Assembly: GCA_023389745.1 (NCBI GenBank)
Contig: JAEWED010000204.1
Coordinates: 38,191 to 102,190, forward strand
DNA length: 64,000 nt
Direction: 5' to 3'
DNA from: Actinomycetes bacterium
GTDB taxonomy: Bacteria; Actinomycetota; Acidimicrobiia; Acidimicrobiales; Microtrichaceae
Both the position numbers and the translations under genes were made by a program. Shown here in pieces: positions 51,467 to 60,448 of the stretch; within the stretch, counting starts at the first letter, position 1; every line of letters begins with the position of its first letter. Under the pieces are notes generated by a model, which saw only the letters and a program-made list of their open reading frames with translations, made no database searches and was not told the DNA's origin.

Positions 51467-51638
51467 TGCACCCCTCTCAACCCGTAAGCAGTGTAGCGGC
51501 AGACCCTCCGGGACAGCTGCTACCCAAATCTGACGAACGGCCTGTAGAGGGGTGGGGGATGTCTCCTGGCCCCTCACTGCGAACACCGGGTGCGCCGGGG
51601 AGTTGAGGCCGCTCGCCTGATCTCCCCTCCCCGGTCCA

Positions 51639-51980
51639 GTGCCCCGCAGGTCCCCGGCACCAAGGCCCCGTCATGCTCACCCCTGCATCTCATGCGGCAC
51701 GACCACCGACAAGGCCACGAGATGCGGAGCCTGCCGAGCCACAGCAATTGAGCTGAGGAACCAGTACCGCCCGCAGTACCGAGGCGACAGGAACTCAGTA
51801 CGCAGAGCCGCCCTCGCCTCATCCCCTTAGTGCGTCAAGTGCGGAAGCATCGACGACCTAGAGGTAGACCACATCAAGTCGAGGTCACTCGACCAAGGTG
51901 TCCAAGTCCTGTGTGCTCGATGTCATCGCATCGAGACAGCCGAAGAGCAGGGGCACAGGCCCCCAAGCACCACGACCTGA
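51639..51980 (+). pseudogene. HNH endonuclease gene interrupted by an in-frame TAG
   Basis: From GTG 51639 the frame encodes CISCGTTTDKATRCGACRAT and so on to SSP, then TAG at 51828-51830, then continues in the same frame as CVKCGSIDDLEVDHIKSRSL, QVLCARCHRIET, to TGA at 51978. The second half is a typical HNH core (CxxCG, DHI, LCxxCH), and the first half has the upstream zinc-binding Cys pairs usual in phage-type HNH proteins. A single amber codon directly before the first core Cys separates them. Most simply a nonsense mutation; suppression or a sequencing error are alternatives. Confidence 0.7.
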
Positions 51981-52169
51981 ACGGCAACCCCGATGCCGCG
52001 GTTCGCGACCGAGTGGTCGTCTCCCGCGAAGTACCCGCCCCACGGTTCCGGTTTCTGACAGCAGAACCGGTCGACCGCGACCCCCGATGCCGACCGCATC
52101 GGGGCGACCCTGGAGCGCATCGACCGACGTCACAGTCCTGACCTAGTCTCGGAAGCGGTTCGGCTGGAT

Positions 52170-52565
52170 CTAGCGGCGCGGTAGCGGTTGCCAGCCCATG
52201 CGGGTGTTGATCGTGGTCCCTCGCGCTCCACCAACCGACCAGAGCTTGCGGTACTTCATCCGAGCGCCGCATGAGTCGCAAACCCAGATATCGCCATCGA
52301 GAAGCCCGTCACCGTGCGGCGGTAGGCAACTGTGAAGGTGGAGGTCGTCTCCACTGAGTCTTGCGGAGCGCGGTCCGACATAGCCGGGGTTCCGTCGCTC
52401 CCAAGCGTCGCCAGCGCCAGAGATGCGAGTACGTCGTTCGTACCGACCGCCTTGCGTGCGTCGCCCGCTGTAGTCGACGGCCTTCGGATCGCCCGACTTG
52501 TCGCGGGTGACTTCGTAGATGATCCAGACCGACCCGAAGAGCAGAATGCAGACGAGTAGTTGCAT
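52170..52565 (-). CDS. Small membrane-anchored protein with zinc-ribbon-like motif
   Basis: 131 residues from ATG 52565 with an excellent GGGAGGGGGG ribosome site. An N-terminal helix (LLVCILLFGSVWIIYEV) is followed by a charged middle region and, near the C-terminus, LHLHSCLPPHGDGLLDGDIW followed by VCDSCGARMKYRKLW: one His/Cys group and a CxxCG pair that could bind zinc. Last gene before attR. No family recognised; the strong ribosome site and intact frame argue that it is expressed. Confidence 0.7.
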   Translation of the reverse strand: MQLLVCILLFGSVWIIYEVTRDKSGDPKAVDYSGRRTQGGRYERRTRISGAGDAWERRNPGYVGPRSARLSGDDLHLHSCLPPHGDGLLDGDIWVCDSCGARMKYRKLWSVGGARGTTINTRMGWQPLPRR

Positions 52566-52670
52566 GAATCCCCCCTCCCGCTAGGGAGCCTAGGCGAGTC
52601 GACAGTTCCGCCCAACCTACGATCTCCGTGACCACTCCCCTGGTTACGGCTGGGGGGAGTTTCGTCGTTC

Positions 52671-52690
52671 CGTGCCTAATACGTGCCTAT
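52671..52690 (+). other. Right arm-type integrase binding sites (candidate)
   Basis: CGTGCCTA twice, 11 bp apart (52671 and 52682), in the same orientation as the pair near attL; 129 bp inside the attR core. Confidence 0.7.
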
Positions 52691-52819
52691 TCGGTTGCGG
52701 AAGTGGTCGGGGAGCCGCGTAGTTCTGCGTAGTCATCGGACCCCGAGACCGCTGCAACGACGGGGATCTGAGCACCTGGGCGGAGTTCTGCGTAGACCCG
52801 CGTAGGACGGCGTGACACA

Positions 52820-52863
52820 TTTACATCCAGGGAGTCGGGGGTTCGAGTCCCTCCGCGCCCACC
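52820..52863 (+). other. attR core (partial tRNA-Val duplicate)
   Basis: 44 bp identical to 46264-46307. It lacks the acceptor 5' strand and D arm, so it is not a functional tRNA gene. Marks the right end of the element. Confidence 0.92.
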
Positions 52864-52999
52864 ACGTCAGATCCCGCTCGCGGTAGAGGTGCTCGCCCAG
52901 CCGAAGCTGGGTACGACATGAATGCGTCGAGACGCCGACGCGATCGGCGCGAGGCGTCCGGTGCGGATCGAGGTGTCGACATGACTGGGACGGTGTGAC

Positions 53000-53395
53000 G
53001 TGGCTGGTGTCGCGGTGATCACTGAGGCGTGCATCGATGTGAAGGATCGGGCGTGCGTCGACGTGTGCCCGGTGCAGTGCATCTACGAGTACGACCCGAC
53101 GAGTGGTCTCCTCCGCTCCGAGGACGAAGCGGGCAGCGGCGTGATCGAGAACACCCACACCCCGGATGCCGAGACGATCGGGGTGTTCGGGGACGGGATC
53201 CTCTACGTCAACCTGGAGGAGTGCACGTCCTGTACCGCCTGCTACCAGCCGGACGTGTGCCCCGTGGGTGCGATCTACTCCGAGGATCACCTCCCCGACG
53301 GCGTCACCGTCACGAAGTACAACGCGGATGACCCCAACGTTGGTCATGACCACACGTTCTTCCTGCAGCACAGCAGAGACGTCTTCGCTGACTGA
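53000..53395 (+). CDS. 7Fe-type ferredoxin (FdxA-like)
   Basis: 131 residues from GTG 53000; GTG 53012 is an alternative. Cluster motifs: EACIDVKDRACVDVCPVQCI at the N-terminus and LEECTSCTACYQPDVCPVGA further on, as in 3Fe-4S/4Fe-4S ferredoxins of Actinomycetota. It is longer than usual by an insertion (about residues 33-65) between the two halves. Start of a rightward group with COQ4-like, ABM-like and PNPOx-like genes; it could feed electrons to an enzyme of this group. Confidence 0.9.
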   Translation: MAGVAVITEACIDVKDRACVDVCPVQCIYEYDPTSGLLRSEDEAGSGVIENTHTPDAETIGVFGDGILYVNLEECTSCTACYQPDVCPVGAIYSEDHLPDGVTVTKYNADDPNVGHDHTFFLQHSRDVFAD

Positions 53396-53472
53396 GAGGA
53401 CTCCTGCAGCTCGGCCGGACGAGTCGACGGGGTCGTAGGCTCGGGGAGCGGATCGCGGAGAGCGAGGCGCCC

Positions 53473-54570
53473 GTGCAGACCCATGAGTCGGACAGCGCTC
53501 ACAACGATGACGGCGGCACGCTGCTGATCGCCAGAGGGGTCGCGTCCGCAGTCGCTCCCGACGGTGGGCTGACCGAGATCCAGGCGGGTCTCCTGGGCGC
53601 GGTCCACTCCGCCATGACCGGTGTCGATGTGGACTTCTCTGCGCTCGAACCGACGAGCCCAGAGGCCCTCGCCGCGGCGCTCGACACGATGCCGGCGTCG
53701 TCGCGGCACCGGGTCGTGCAGGACATGGTGCTGGGCGAGCTGGTGCTGCGGCCGATCCCACCTGAGGTCGCCCGCAGGGTCGAGGCCTACGCCACGGCGC
53801 TCGGGATCGAGGACCGGTTCGTCCGGGTCGCCCGGCGTTACGCCCAGGGAGCGTTCGGTCTGGCGTGGTTGGACCTGCAACGGAGCGGCTTCGCCGAGCA
53901 CTGGGAACGGGCACGCATGGATCAGCTCCGCACGACGGTCAGGCTCGAGCACCAACTCGCCGCCGGCGTCGAGGACGCGACGCTCGCAGACACCTGGATG
54001 GGCTTCGCCGAGCTCGCACCCGGCACGCTGGGCCGATCCGTGTGGGACATGTACCACACACGGGGGTTCGGGCTGCCGGGATCGATCGGCGGGGCCTCGG
54101 CGTACCTGGCGCAACACGACTTCGTGCACGTCATCGCCGACTACGGGACCAACCTCGACGGTGAGCTCGAGGTGTTCGCCCTGATCGGACGGGCCGACCC
54201 CGATCCCAAGGGGTTCGCGTGGCTGGCGACGCTCATCGGACTGTTCGGAACCGGCTACGTCGCCGATGCCGGGTTCTTCTCGGCCGATCTGGAAGAGCGC
54301 CGGCTCGACAGTCCCGCCATGCACGTCCGCATCGCCGATGCGTTGCGGCGAGGTCGGAACCTCTCTGATCGGTTGGGCGTCGACCTGCTCGAGCTCGACT
54401 ACCACGAGCGTGCGGCCCTGCCGGTCGCCGAGGTGCGTGCCGAGCTGGGCGTGGACCCGAAGGGGAGCCCCGCCGTTTCGGTGGGCTCGCCGGGTGCCTT
54501 CGACACTGCGGGCATGTCCCGCACCCAGCAGGTGTACGCCCGTTCACTCGACGAAGGAGCCGTCCGATGA
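53473..54570 (+). CDS. COQ4-like protein
   Basis: 365 residues from GTG 53473. In the C-terminal half, HDFVHVIADYGTNLDGELE (215-233) matches the COQ4 metal motif HDxxH-x11-E (His215, Asp216, His219, Glu231). In eukaryotes COQ4 is a zinc-binding protein of ubiquinone synthesis. The N-terminal ~130 residues are helical and resemble a TerB-like bundle. As the motif is intact, metal binding is likely; whether it serves quinone metabolism here is unknown. Overlaps the next gene by ATGA. Confidence 0.75.
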   Translation: MQTHESDSAHNDDGGTLLIARGVASAVAPDGGLTEIQAGLLGAVHSAMTGVDVDFSALEPTSPEALAAALDTMPASSRHRVVQDMVLGELVLRPIPPEVARRVEAYATALGIEDRFVRVARRYAQGAFGLAWLDLQRSGFAEHWERARMDQLRTTVRLEHQLAAGVEDATLADTWMGFAELAPGTLGRSVWDMYHTRGFGLPGSIGGASAYLAQHDFVHVIADYGTNLDGELEVFALIGRADPDPKGFAWLATLIGLFGTGYVADAGFFSADLEERRLDSPAMHVRIADALRRGRNLSDRLGVDLLELDYHERAALPVAEVRAELGVDPKGSPAVSVGSPGAFDTAGMSRTQQVYARSLDEGAVR

Positions 54571-54914
54571 TGAGGTTCGCCCAGGGCATCCGGGTCACCT
54601 GCGCCGATCCCGACGGCCTGGTGCAACTCCTCGCGGAATGGGACTCGACCCAGGCGACGAGCGAGGTCATGGGCTACATCGGCACTCGGCTGCTCGCGGA
54701 CCGCGATGAGCCCGGCTGCTACCTGATCCTCGCCGAGTTCGCAGAGGTCGACGGCGACCTGACACCGGCCGAGGAGGCCGAGCGGAACAACCAGCGCGAC
54801 GAGACCGAGCGATGGGCGCAGAAGCTGCGGGAGATGGTCGACGGCGAGCCGGTGTGGACCCACTACGACGAGCTCTACCGCACGGGGATCACGGGCAACC
54901 TGCGAACCGGCTGA
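54567..54914 (+). CDS. ABM-like dimeric alpha/beta-barrel protein
   Basis: 115 residues from ATG 54567 (ATGA overlap). The layout of strand (MRFAQGIRVTCADPDGLVQL), helix, TRLLADRDEPGCYLILAEFA, then helix with ERNNQRDETERWAQKLREMV and a last strand-loop, fits the antibiotic-biosynthesis-monooxygenase/stress-responsive dimeric alpha+beta barrel fold. Such small proteins bind or oxidise quinone-like aromatic compounds in some cases. Assigned mainly by pattern, moderate certainty. Lies between COQ4-like and PNPOx-like genes. Confidence 0.6.
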   Translation: MMRFAQGIRVTCADPDGLVQLLAEWDSTQATSEVMGYIGTRLLADRDEPGCYLILAEFAEVDGDLTPAEEAERNNQRDETERWAQKLREMVDGEPVWTHYDELYRTGITGNLRTG

Positions 54915-54925
54915 GGGAGCATCAG

Positions 54926-55552
54926 ATGGGTCAGGACTACCACGACGGGCAGCGGGAGCTGCAGGACCGCTTCGACACGCGACGACTCGCGGACCGCCTC
55001 GACGAGGCGACCACGGACTCCATCGGCGAGCACCACCGGGCGTTCATCGAGTCGAGGGACATGTTCTTCCTCGCCACCGTCGACGAGCACGGCGCGCCGC
55101 AGTGCTCCTACAAGGGCGGCGAGCCCGGCTTCGTGCGGGTCGTCGACGACCGCACGATCGCCTTTCCGCTCTACGACGGCAACGGCATGTTCCTGTCCGC
55201 CGGCAACGTCGGCGTGAACCCCCGGGTCGGTCTGCTCTTCATCGACTTCGAGGGCGGGTCACGCCTGCGCGTCAACGGCCGCGCGACCATCGACGGCGAC
55301 GACCCCCTGCTGGACCGCTTCCCAGGCGCGCTGCTCGTCGTCCGGGTCACTGCCGACGCGGTGTTCCCCAACTGCCGGCGGTACGTGCACCGCTACGAGC
55401 TGGTCGAACGCTCGACGTTCGTGCCGTCGGCATCGGGCGACGCGCCCGTCCCGGACTGGAAGCTCGACCCGTGGTTCGACGGCACGCTGCCCGCACACGA
55501 CCCCGCGCGTGATCCGAGCCGTCCGTCGGCGCCGGCCATGCCCGAGTTCTGA
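54926..55552 (+). CDS. Pyridoxamine 5'-phosphate oxidase-fold flavoprotein
   Basis: 208 residues from ATG 54926, with GAGGGAG upstream. The split-barrel signature is visible: HHRAFIESRDMFFLATVDEH, GAPQCSYKGGEPGFVRVVDD, NVGVNPRVGLLFIDFEG, RLRVNGRATI and VFPNCRRYVHRY. These proteins bind FMN, F420 or heme; the set is common in Actinomycetota. The Gly-Gly-Glu-Pro segment replaces the usual substrate loop. Probable redox enzyme working with the ferredoxin and the two small proteins upstream. Confidence 0.85.
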   Translation: MGQDYHDGQRELQDRFDTRRLADRLDEATTDSIGEHHRAFIESRDMFFLATVDEHGAPQCSYKGGEPGFVRVVDDRTIAFPLYDGNGMFLSAGNVGVNPRVGLLFIDFEGGSRLRVNGRATIDGDDPLLDRFPGALLVVRVTADAVFPNCRRYVHRYELVERSTFVPSASGDAPVPDWKLDPWFDGTLPAHDPARDPSRPSAPAMPEF

Positions 55553-55604
55553 TCGGTCGCCGGAGCTCAGGCAGTCGGATTCCAGCCCGGCCGGCCGCTG
55601 GACG

Positions 55605-56368
<764 letters not shown>

Positions 56369-56372
<4 letters not shown>

Positions 56373-57280
56373 CCGTCCCACACCTGGTCGTTCGCGGCGC
56401 CGGGCCCGGTGGCGACCGCAGCTCCGCCGGGGGAGGTGACCCCGGGGCTGACCACACCGACGGTGCCCGGTGTGCGACGACGGCTCGAGGTGGCGCCCCG
56501 CCGTTCCAGGTGCCGGGACAGGGCCGTGAGCGGCAGCGTGATGATCAGGTACATGAGCGCTGCAGCGAGGAACGGCGTGCCGTTGAACGTCTCCTGCACG
56601 GCCGACTTCGAGAAGAACGCCAGGTCCTGGTCGGCCGCGGCGACGCCGAGCACGAACACCAGCGACGTGTCCTTGATCAGCAGCACGAACTCGTTGGTCA
56701 GCGGCGGGATCATCACCCGGAACGCCTGGGGGATGACGATGCTGCGCATGGCCTGGGTGTGGCCCATGCCGAGCGAGCGCGCCGCTTCGATCTGGCCCTT
56801 CGGCACCGCCTCGATGCCGCCGCGGATGGTCTCGGCCAGGTAGGCGCCCGCGACGACGGCGAGTCCGACCGCAGGCGTGGCGTAGTTGCCCAGGAACGGC
56901 AGCAGCTCCTTCACGCGGAACCCCAGGGCGATCGGCAGCACGAAGCCGAACAGCGTGAGGGTCAGCAGCGCGGGGATGCCTCGGAAGAACTCGATGTAGC
57001 CCAGCGCCGCCCAGCGGTACGGGCGGATCGACGACAGGCGCATCAGCGCAAGGACAAGCCCGAGCACGATGCCGCCGATGAAGGCCAGCGCGGCCAGGAT
57101 GACCGTGTTCTTGGCGGCGACGGTGACGATCTCGGGGAACAGGTCCGCGAAGATCTCCGGGTCGAAGAAGGTCTCCTGGAGCTTGGCCCAATCGGCGTTC
57201 AGCACGATGAGCGCCAGGACCACCGCTGTCAGGGCGTAGACCGCCCAGCGCCGCAGCTCGGCGGCCCGACGCGGCGTCAT
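56369..57280 (-). CDS. Polar amino-acid ABC transporter, permease
   Basis: 303 residues from ATG 57280 (a longer frame to 57373 lacks support). Signature of the HisM/GlnP family: [37 protein letters not shown], and the EAA loop [20 protein letters not shown] followed by [14 protein letters not shown]. Five to six helices; basic C-terminal tail. Single permease presumably acting as homodimer. Confidence 0.93.
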
Positions 57281-57308
57281 CCGACGTCTCGGCGCCGGAC
57301 GCGCAGAA

Positions 57309-57332
57309 GGCCGGGGCACTCCGGCCCCGGCC
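57309..57332 (-). terminator. Hairpin between binding-protein and permease genes
   Basis: GGCCGGGG/CCCCGGCC, 8-bp stem with 8-nt loop, just after the binding-protein stop. It probably lowers expression of the downstream transporter genes relative to the binding protein. Confidence 0.55.
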
Positions 57333-57348
57333 CCTGCATCGTTCGAGG

Positions 57349-58182
57349 TCAGCCCTTCAGGTCGCCGAACCACTCGGTGTACACGGTGTCGTAGGTGCCG
57401 TCCTCACGGATCTTCGCGAGGGCTGCGTCGAGCGGGCCGAGCAGTTCGCTGCCCTTCGCGACGGCGAACCCGTACTGCTCACCGGTCGGGAACGTCTCGG
57501 TGACCACGAACTGGTCGGGAGCCGTCGCCGCCCGGTAGGCGTTCACGGGCAGGTCCTGCAGGGCAGCCTTGATGTCGCCCGAGATCAGCGCCGGGAACAT
57601 CTCGTCGCCGGTCGAGAACTCCTTGATCGTGGAGCCTTCGGGCTGGTTCTCCTCGGCGTAGGTCGCACCGGTGGTCTCGACCTGCACGCCGAAGTCCTCG
57701 CCGGCCAGGTCCTCGAGCGTCGCGTACGTCTCCTCGTTCTCCTTGAGCACCAGCAGCGACTGGTCGGCGTCGAAGTACGGCTCGGTGAAGTCGACGCGCT
57801 CCTTGCGCTCGTCGGTGATCGTCATCGCCGACGCGATCATGTCGCAGTCACCCGCGGCGAGCGCCGGGATGATGTTGTCGAACGGGGTGGTGACGAACTC
57901 GACGGTCACACCGAGCTGCTCGCCCATGGCCGAGACGATGTCGTAGTCGAAACCGGTGGTCTCGCCGTCCTCTTCGAACTCGAAGGGCTTGTAGGGCATG
58001 TCGGAGCAGACGGTGAGCTTGCCGTCGGACACGAGGTCGACGCCGTCGAGGCTGAGCTCGCTGCTGCCGCTGCCGGAGTCAGCGGTGGTGGTGGTCTCGT
58101 CAGCGGAGTCGCTGCCGCATGCGCCGAGGAGCAGTGCGGCGGCCACGACGAGCGGGACGAAGGCGAATGGGCGTGTGCGCAT
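57349..58182 (-). CDS. Polar amino-acid ABC transporter, substrate-binding lipoprotein
   Basis: 277 residues from ATG 58182, with GGAGGT upstream. Signal peptide with lipobox LLLGAC, then a Thr/Ser/Asp-rich linker and an SBP_bac_3 domain: [71 protein letters not shown]. The [18 protein letters not shown] stretch is the family signature. Likely binds glutamate, glutamine, arginine or similar. First gene of the three-gene operon. Confidence 0.95.
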   Translation of the reverse strand: MRTRPFAFVPLVVAAALLLGACGSDSADETTTTADSGSGSSELSLDGVDLVSDGKLTVCSDMPYKPFEFEEDGETTGFDYDIVSAMGEQLGVTVEFVTTPFDNIIPALAAGDCDMIASAMTITDERKERVDFTEPYFDADQSLLVLKENEETYATLEDLAGEDFGVQVETTGATYAEENQPEGSTIKEFSTGDEMFPALISGDIKAALQDLPVNAYRAATAPDQFVVTETFPTGEQYGFAVAKGSELLGPLDAALAKIREDGTYDTVYTEWFGDLKG

Positions 58183-58293
58183 GGGGGAGGACCTCCGGGA
58201 AGGGATGGAGCAACACGTGGCCGAGAGGCTACCCGTCGGCCCCCGACGGGAACCTTTTCCGTCACCTGTCAGACATGTCACCCCTCGCAAGGG

Positions 58294-59172
58294 TCAGCTG
58301 TGCCCCAACAGGGTGGTGACGGAGTCGCCGAGCGCCGGCCGTCCCCGTTGCAGCGAGGCGGCGTTCTCGGCGCGGTCCTCGGGCTCATAGCGGTAGTTCG
58401 CCATGATGCCGAAGGATCGATCCATGCCGCGCTCCGATCGGTCGGCGTCGCCGACGACGTCGAGCAGTCGGGCGCCGTTGCCCATGTGGAAGCGTGCGAC
58501 CGGATCGATCGGCCGACCGTCCTCCCCGAGCGTGGTGAGGTAGCGGGCGCAGGCCCGGAGCAGCTCGTCGGGCTGCTCCACCAGCTCGTCGAGCCGTGCC
58601 GCCGGCTCGCTGTCCTGGAGCCACCGGCGGAACCCGGGCACGGGGGAGAGGGTGACGAAGGTGTGCAGCCCGGGCAGCTCCTCACGCAGCTGCTCGACCA
58701 CGCCGCCGAGCAGCGCCCGGCCACCCGGCAGGCCGACCAGGCCGGGTTCGACGTTCCAGATCGAATAGAACGCGGCGGTGTCCGCCACGGTGGGATCGGC
58801 GGTCGGGGCGGCGGGGTCAAGCACCGCGGCCAGGTTGCCGGGCACCCCGTGCCACAGCGCCACCCACACGACGTTCAGCGGTCGCCCCGGCAACAAGGGG
58901 TGTTCCAGCACGAAGCAGCGCCGGTCGTCGTCCAATCGGTCCGCCAGGTCGTCGGGGCCCTGGATCGGGTGCACCGGCTCGCCCGCAGCGAGTCGCTCCA
59001 CCAGGTCGCCGGGCTCGTCCGCGGTGACCCGCCGCACCCGCGGCGACCGGCCGTCGAGGGCCTCTCGCAGCTCCGCGGTCACGGCGTCGAGGTCGGCCCG
59101 CGCGTCGGGGGCCCGATCCGCGAGCAGCGCCGCCCGTCGGTCGACCAGAGCGGAGACATCGGAGGTCGGCAT
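58294..59172 (-). CDS. Malonyl-CoA decarboxylase, short form
   Basis: 292 residues from ATG 59172; a TTG at 59208 is an alternative. The sequence covers the catalytic part: HPIQGPDDLADRLDDDRRCF, AFYSIWNVEPGLVGLPGG, FVTLSPVPGFRRWLQDS, DPVARFHMGNGARLLDVV and SFGIMANYRYEP. Typical enzymes have 450-490 residues with a larger helical N-terminal domain, here reduced to about 60 residues. It converts malonyl-CoA to acetyl-CoA. The Ser/His residues of the active site (TLSPVPGF, RFHMGNG) are present, so activity is plausible. Confidence 0.88.
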   Translation of the reverse strand: MPTSDVSALVDRRAALLADRAPDARADLDAVTAELREALDGRSPRVRRVTADEPGDLVERLAAGEPVHPIQGPDDLADRLDDDRRCFVLEHPLLPGRPLNVVWVALWHGVPGNLAAVLDPAAPTADPTVADTAAFYSIWNVEPGLVGLPGGRALLGGVVEQLREELPGLHTFVTLSPVPGFRRWLQDSEPAARLDELVEQPDELLRACARYLTTLGEDGRPIDPVARFHMGNGARLLDVVGDADRSERGMDRSFGIMANYRYEPEDRAENAASLQRGRPALGDSVTTLLGHS

Positions 59173-59295
59173 CCCGTCATTGCATTCCGTGGCGCCACCG
59201 GCGGGCAACTCGGAGGGTCGGCCTGAGCGACTTCACACCCGCCGCGACGGGGTTCCGGGAGCAGCGGTGCGTCTCGGCGGTACCCTCGACGACGA

Positions 59296-60414
59296 ATGCG
59301 CACGCACCTCCGTCTCGGACGACTGCTCGGGGTTCCCATCGGCCTCAACTGGGGCGTGCTCGTCGTGTGCGCGCTGTTGACGTTCAGCCTCGCCGAGATC
59401 TCGCTGCCGACGATCGCACCCGACCATCCGACCAGTGCCTACTGGTTCGCCGCCGTCATCGGCGTGATCGGGTTCCTGGTGTCGTTGACCGGTCACGAGC
59501 TCGGGCACAGCTACGTCGCCGACCGCAACGACGTGAAGGTCATCGAGATCACGCTCTGGCTCTTCGGCGGAGTGGCGAAGCTCGAGGGTGACGCCGACAA
59601 CGCCGGCGCCGAGTTCCGCATCGCCGCGGCGGGCCCGGCGATGTCGCTCGTCATGGCTGGCATCTTCGGGCTCGGCTTCTGGGGCGTCGACCGTCTCGAC
59701 GGCTCCGCGGTGCTCGCCGGACTGCTCGTCTGGCTCGCTGCGATCAACGTGGTGCTCGCCGTGTCGAACCTGTTGCCCGCCTTCCCCCTCGACGGCGGAC
59801 GGATGCTGCGGGCGATCCTGTGGCGGCGCTCCGGGCGCAAGGGCTCGGCGACCAGGACCGCCGCGCTGTGGGGGCAGATCCTCGCGGTCGTGCTCATCGT
59901 CGCCTCGCTCGCCGCGATGAGGTGGTGGACGTTCTGGTCCGGGCTCTGGACGATGCTGCTCGCCCTCTTCCTGCTGCTGGCCGCCCGCACCGAGTGGACG
60001 GCATCGGCGCCGAAGCCCGAGCTGCTCGTCGCCGCGGTGTCGGGGCTGGGACGTCGGCTGCCTCGACCGCTGGCACGCAACGCGACGGTCGCCGATCTGG
60101 AGCGCACCCTGCGGGCCAACCCGGGTGCGCCGATCGTGACGGTGTACGACGAGCACGGACACATCTCGTCGCTGGTGTTCCCGGACGCCGTGATGCGGGT
60201 GCCACCGGCGCAGCGTGCCGTGGTGCCCATCACGTCGTTGACCGAGCCGATCTGGAGCCTGCCGCGCGTGCATCCGTCGGAGTCGGTCGAAGAGGTGCTC
60301 GCCCGGCTCGGCAGGGGCACGTACTGGCGTGCGGTGGTGACCGACGGCAACGCCGTCGAAGGCGTCCTGTGCTCCGAGGACGTCGACCGGGTCCTCGAGC
60401 TGGCGACGGTCTGA
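59296..60414 (+). CDS. Site-2 protease family metalloprotease with CBS-like C-terminus
   Basis: 372 residues from ATG 59296; TACCCT lies 9 nt upstream. Membrane metalloprotease motif HELGH (67-71) and the second motif [13 protein letters not shown] with Asp166 are intact. About six helices, then a C-terminal CBS-like domain ([20 protein letters not shown] to [17 protein letters not shown]). Resembles actinobacterial Rip3-like enzymes that cut membrane anti-sigma factors or other regulators. Its substrate is not in the window. Confidence 0.92.
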   Translation: MRTHLRLGRLLGVPIGLNWGVLVVCALLTFSLAEISLPTIAPDHPTSAYWFAAVIGVIGFLVSLTGHELGHSYVADRNDVKVIEITLWLFGGVAKLEGDADNAGAEFRIAAAGPAMSLVMAGIFGLGFWGVDRLDGSAVLAGLLVWLAAINVVLAVSNLLPAFPLDGGRMLRAILWRRSGRKGSATRTAALWGQILAVVLIVASLAAMRWWTFWSGLWTMLLALFLLLAARTEWTASAPKPELLVAAVSGLGRRLPRPLARNATVADLERTLRANPGAPIVTVYDEHGHISSLVFPDAVMRVPPAQRAVVPITSLTEPIWSLPRVHPSESVEEVLARLGRGTYWRAVVTDGNAVEGVLCSEDVDRVLELATV

Positions 60415-60435
60415 CCGCGCCTCGGAGCCGGTCGC

Positions 60436-60441
60436 TACCCT
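60436..60441 (+). promoter_or_regulatory. -10 box for the enoyl-CoA hydratase gene
   Basis: TACCCT ends 7 nt before GTG 60449. Confidence 0.45.
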
Positions 60442-60448
60442 CCTCGCC

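Larger units (their letters stand above)
46264..52863. mobile_element. Integrative element in tRNA-Val with two tyrosine recombinases and a SIR2-like gene
   Basis: A segment of about 6.6 kb is bounded by an exact 44-bp direct repeat made of the 3' end of tRNA-Val. Integrase lies next to the tRNA copy, as in most tRNA-integrated islands. Contents: integrase, excisionase-like gene, second tyrosine recombinase, SIR2-family protein, predicted membrane protein, broken HNH gene and a zinc-ribbon membrane protein. The base composition is visibly less GC-rich than the flanks. No replication or conjugation genes, capsid or terminase genes were seen, so it is a small non-self-transmissible island, satellite or remnant. 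Confidence 0.9.

Noticed and set aside
51639..51980. Frameshift in the HNH gene
   Set aside because: Both halves lie in the same reading frame; the only defect is the TAG codon.
52820..52863. Second tRNA-Val gene
   Set aside because: Only the 3' part of the tRNA is present; the acceptor 5' strand and D arm are replaced by element DNA. It is the attR copy.
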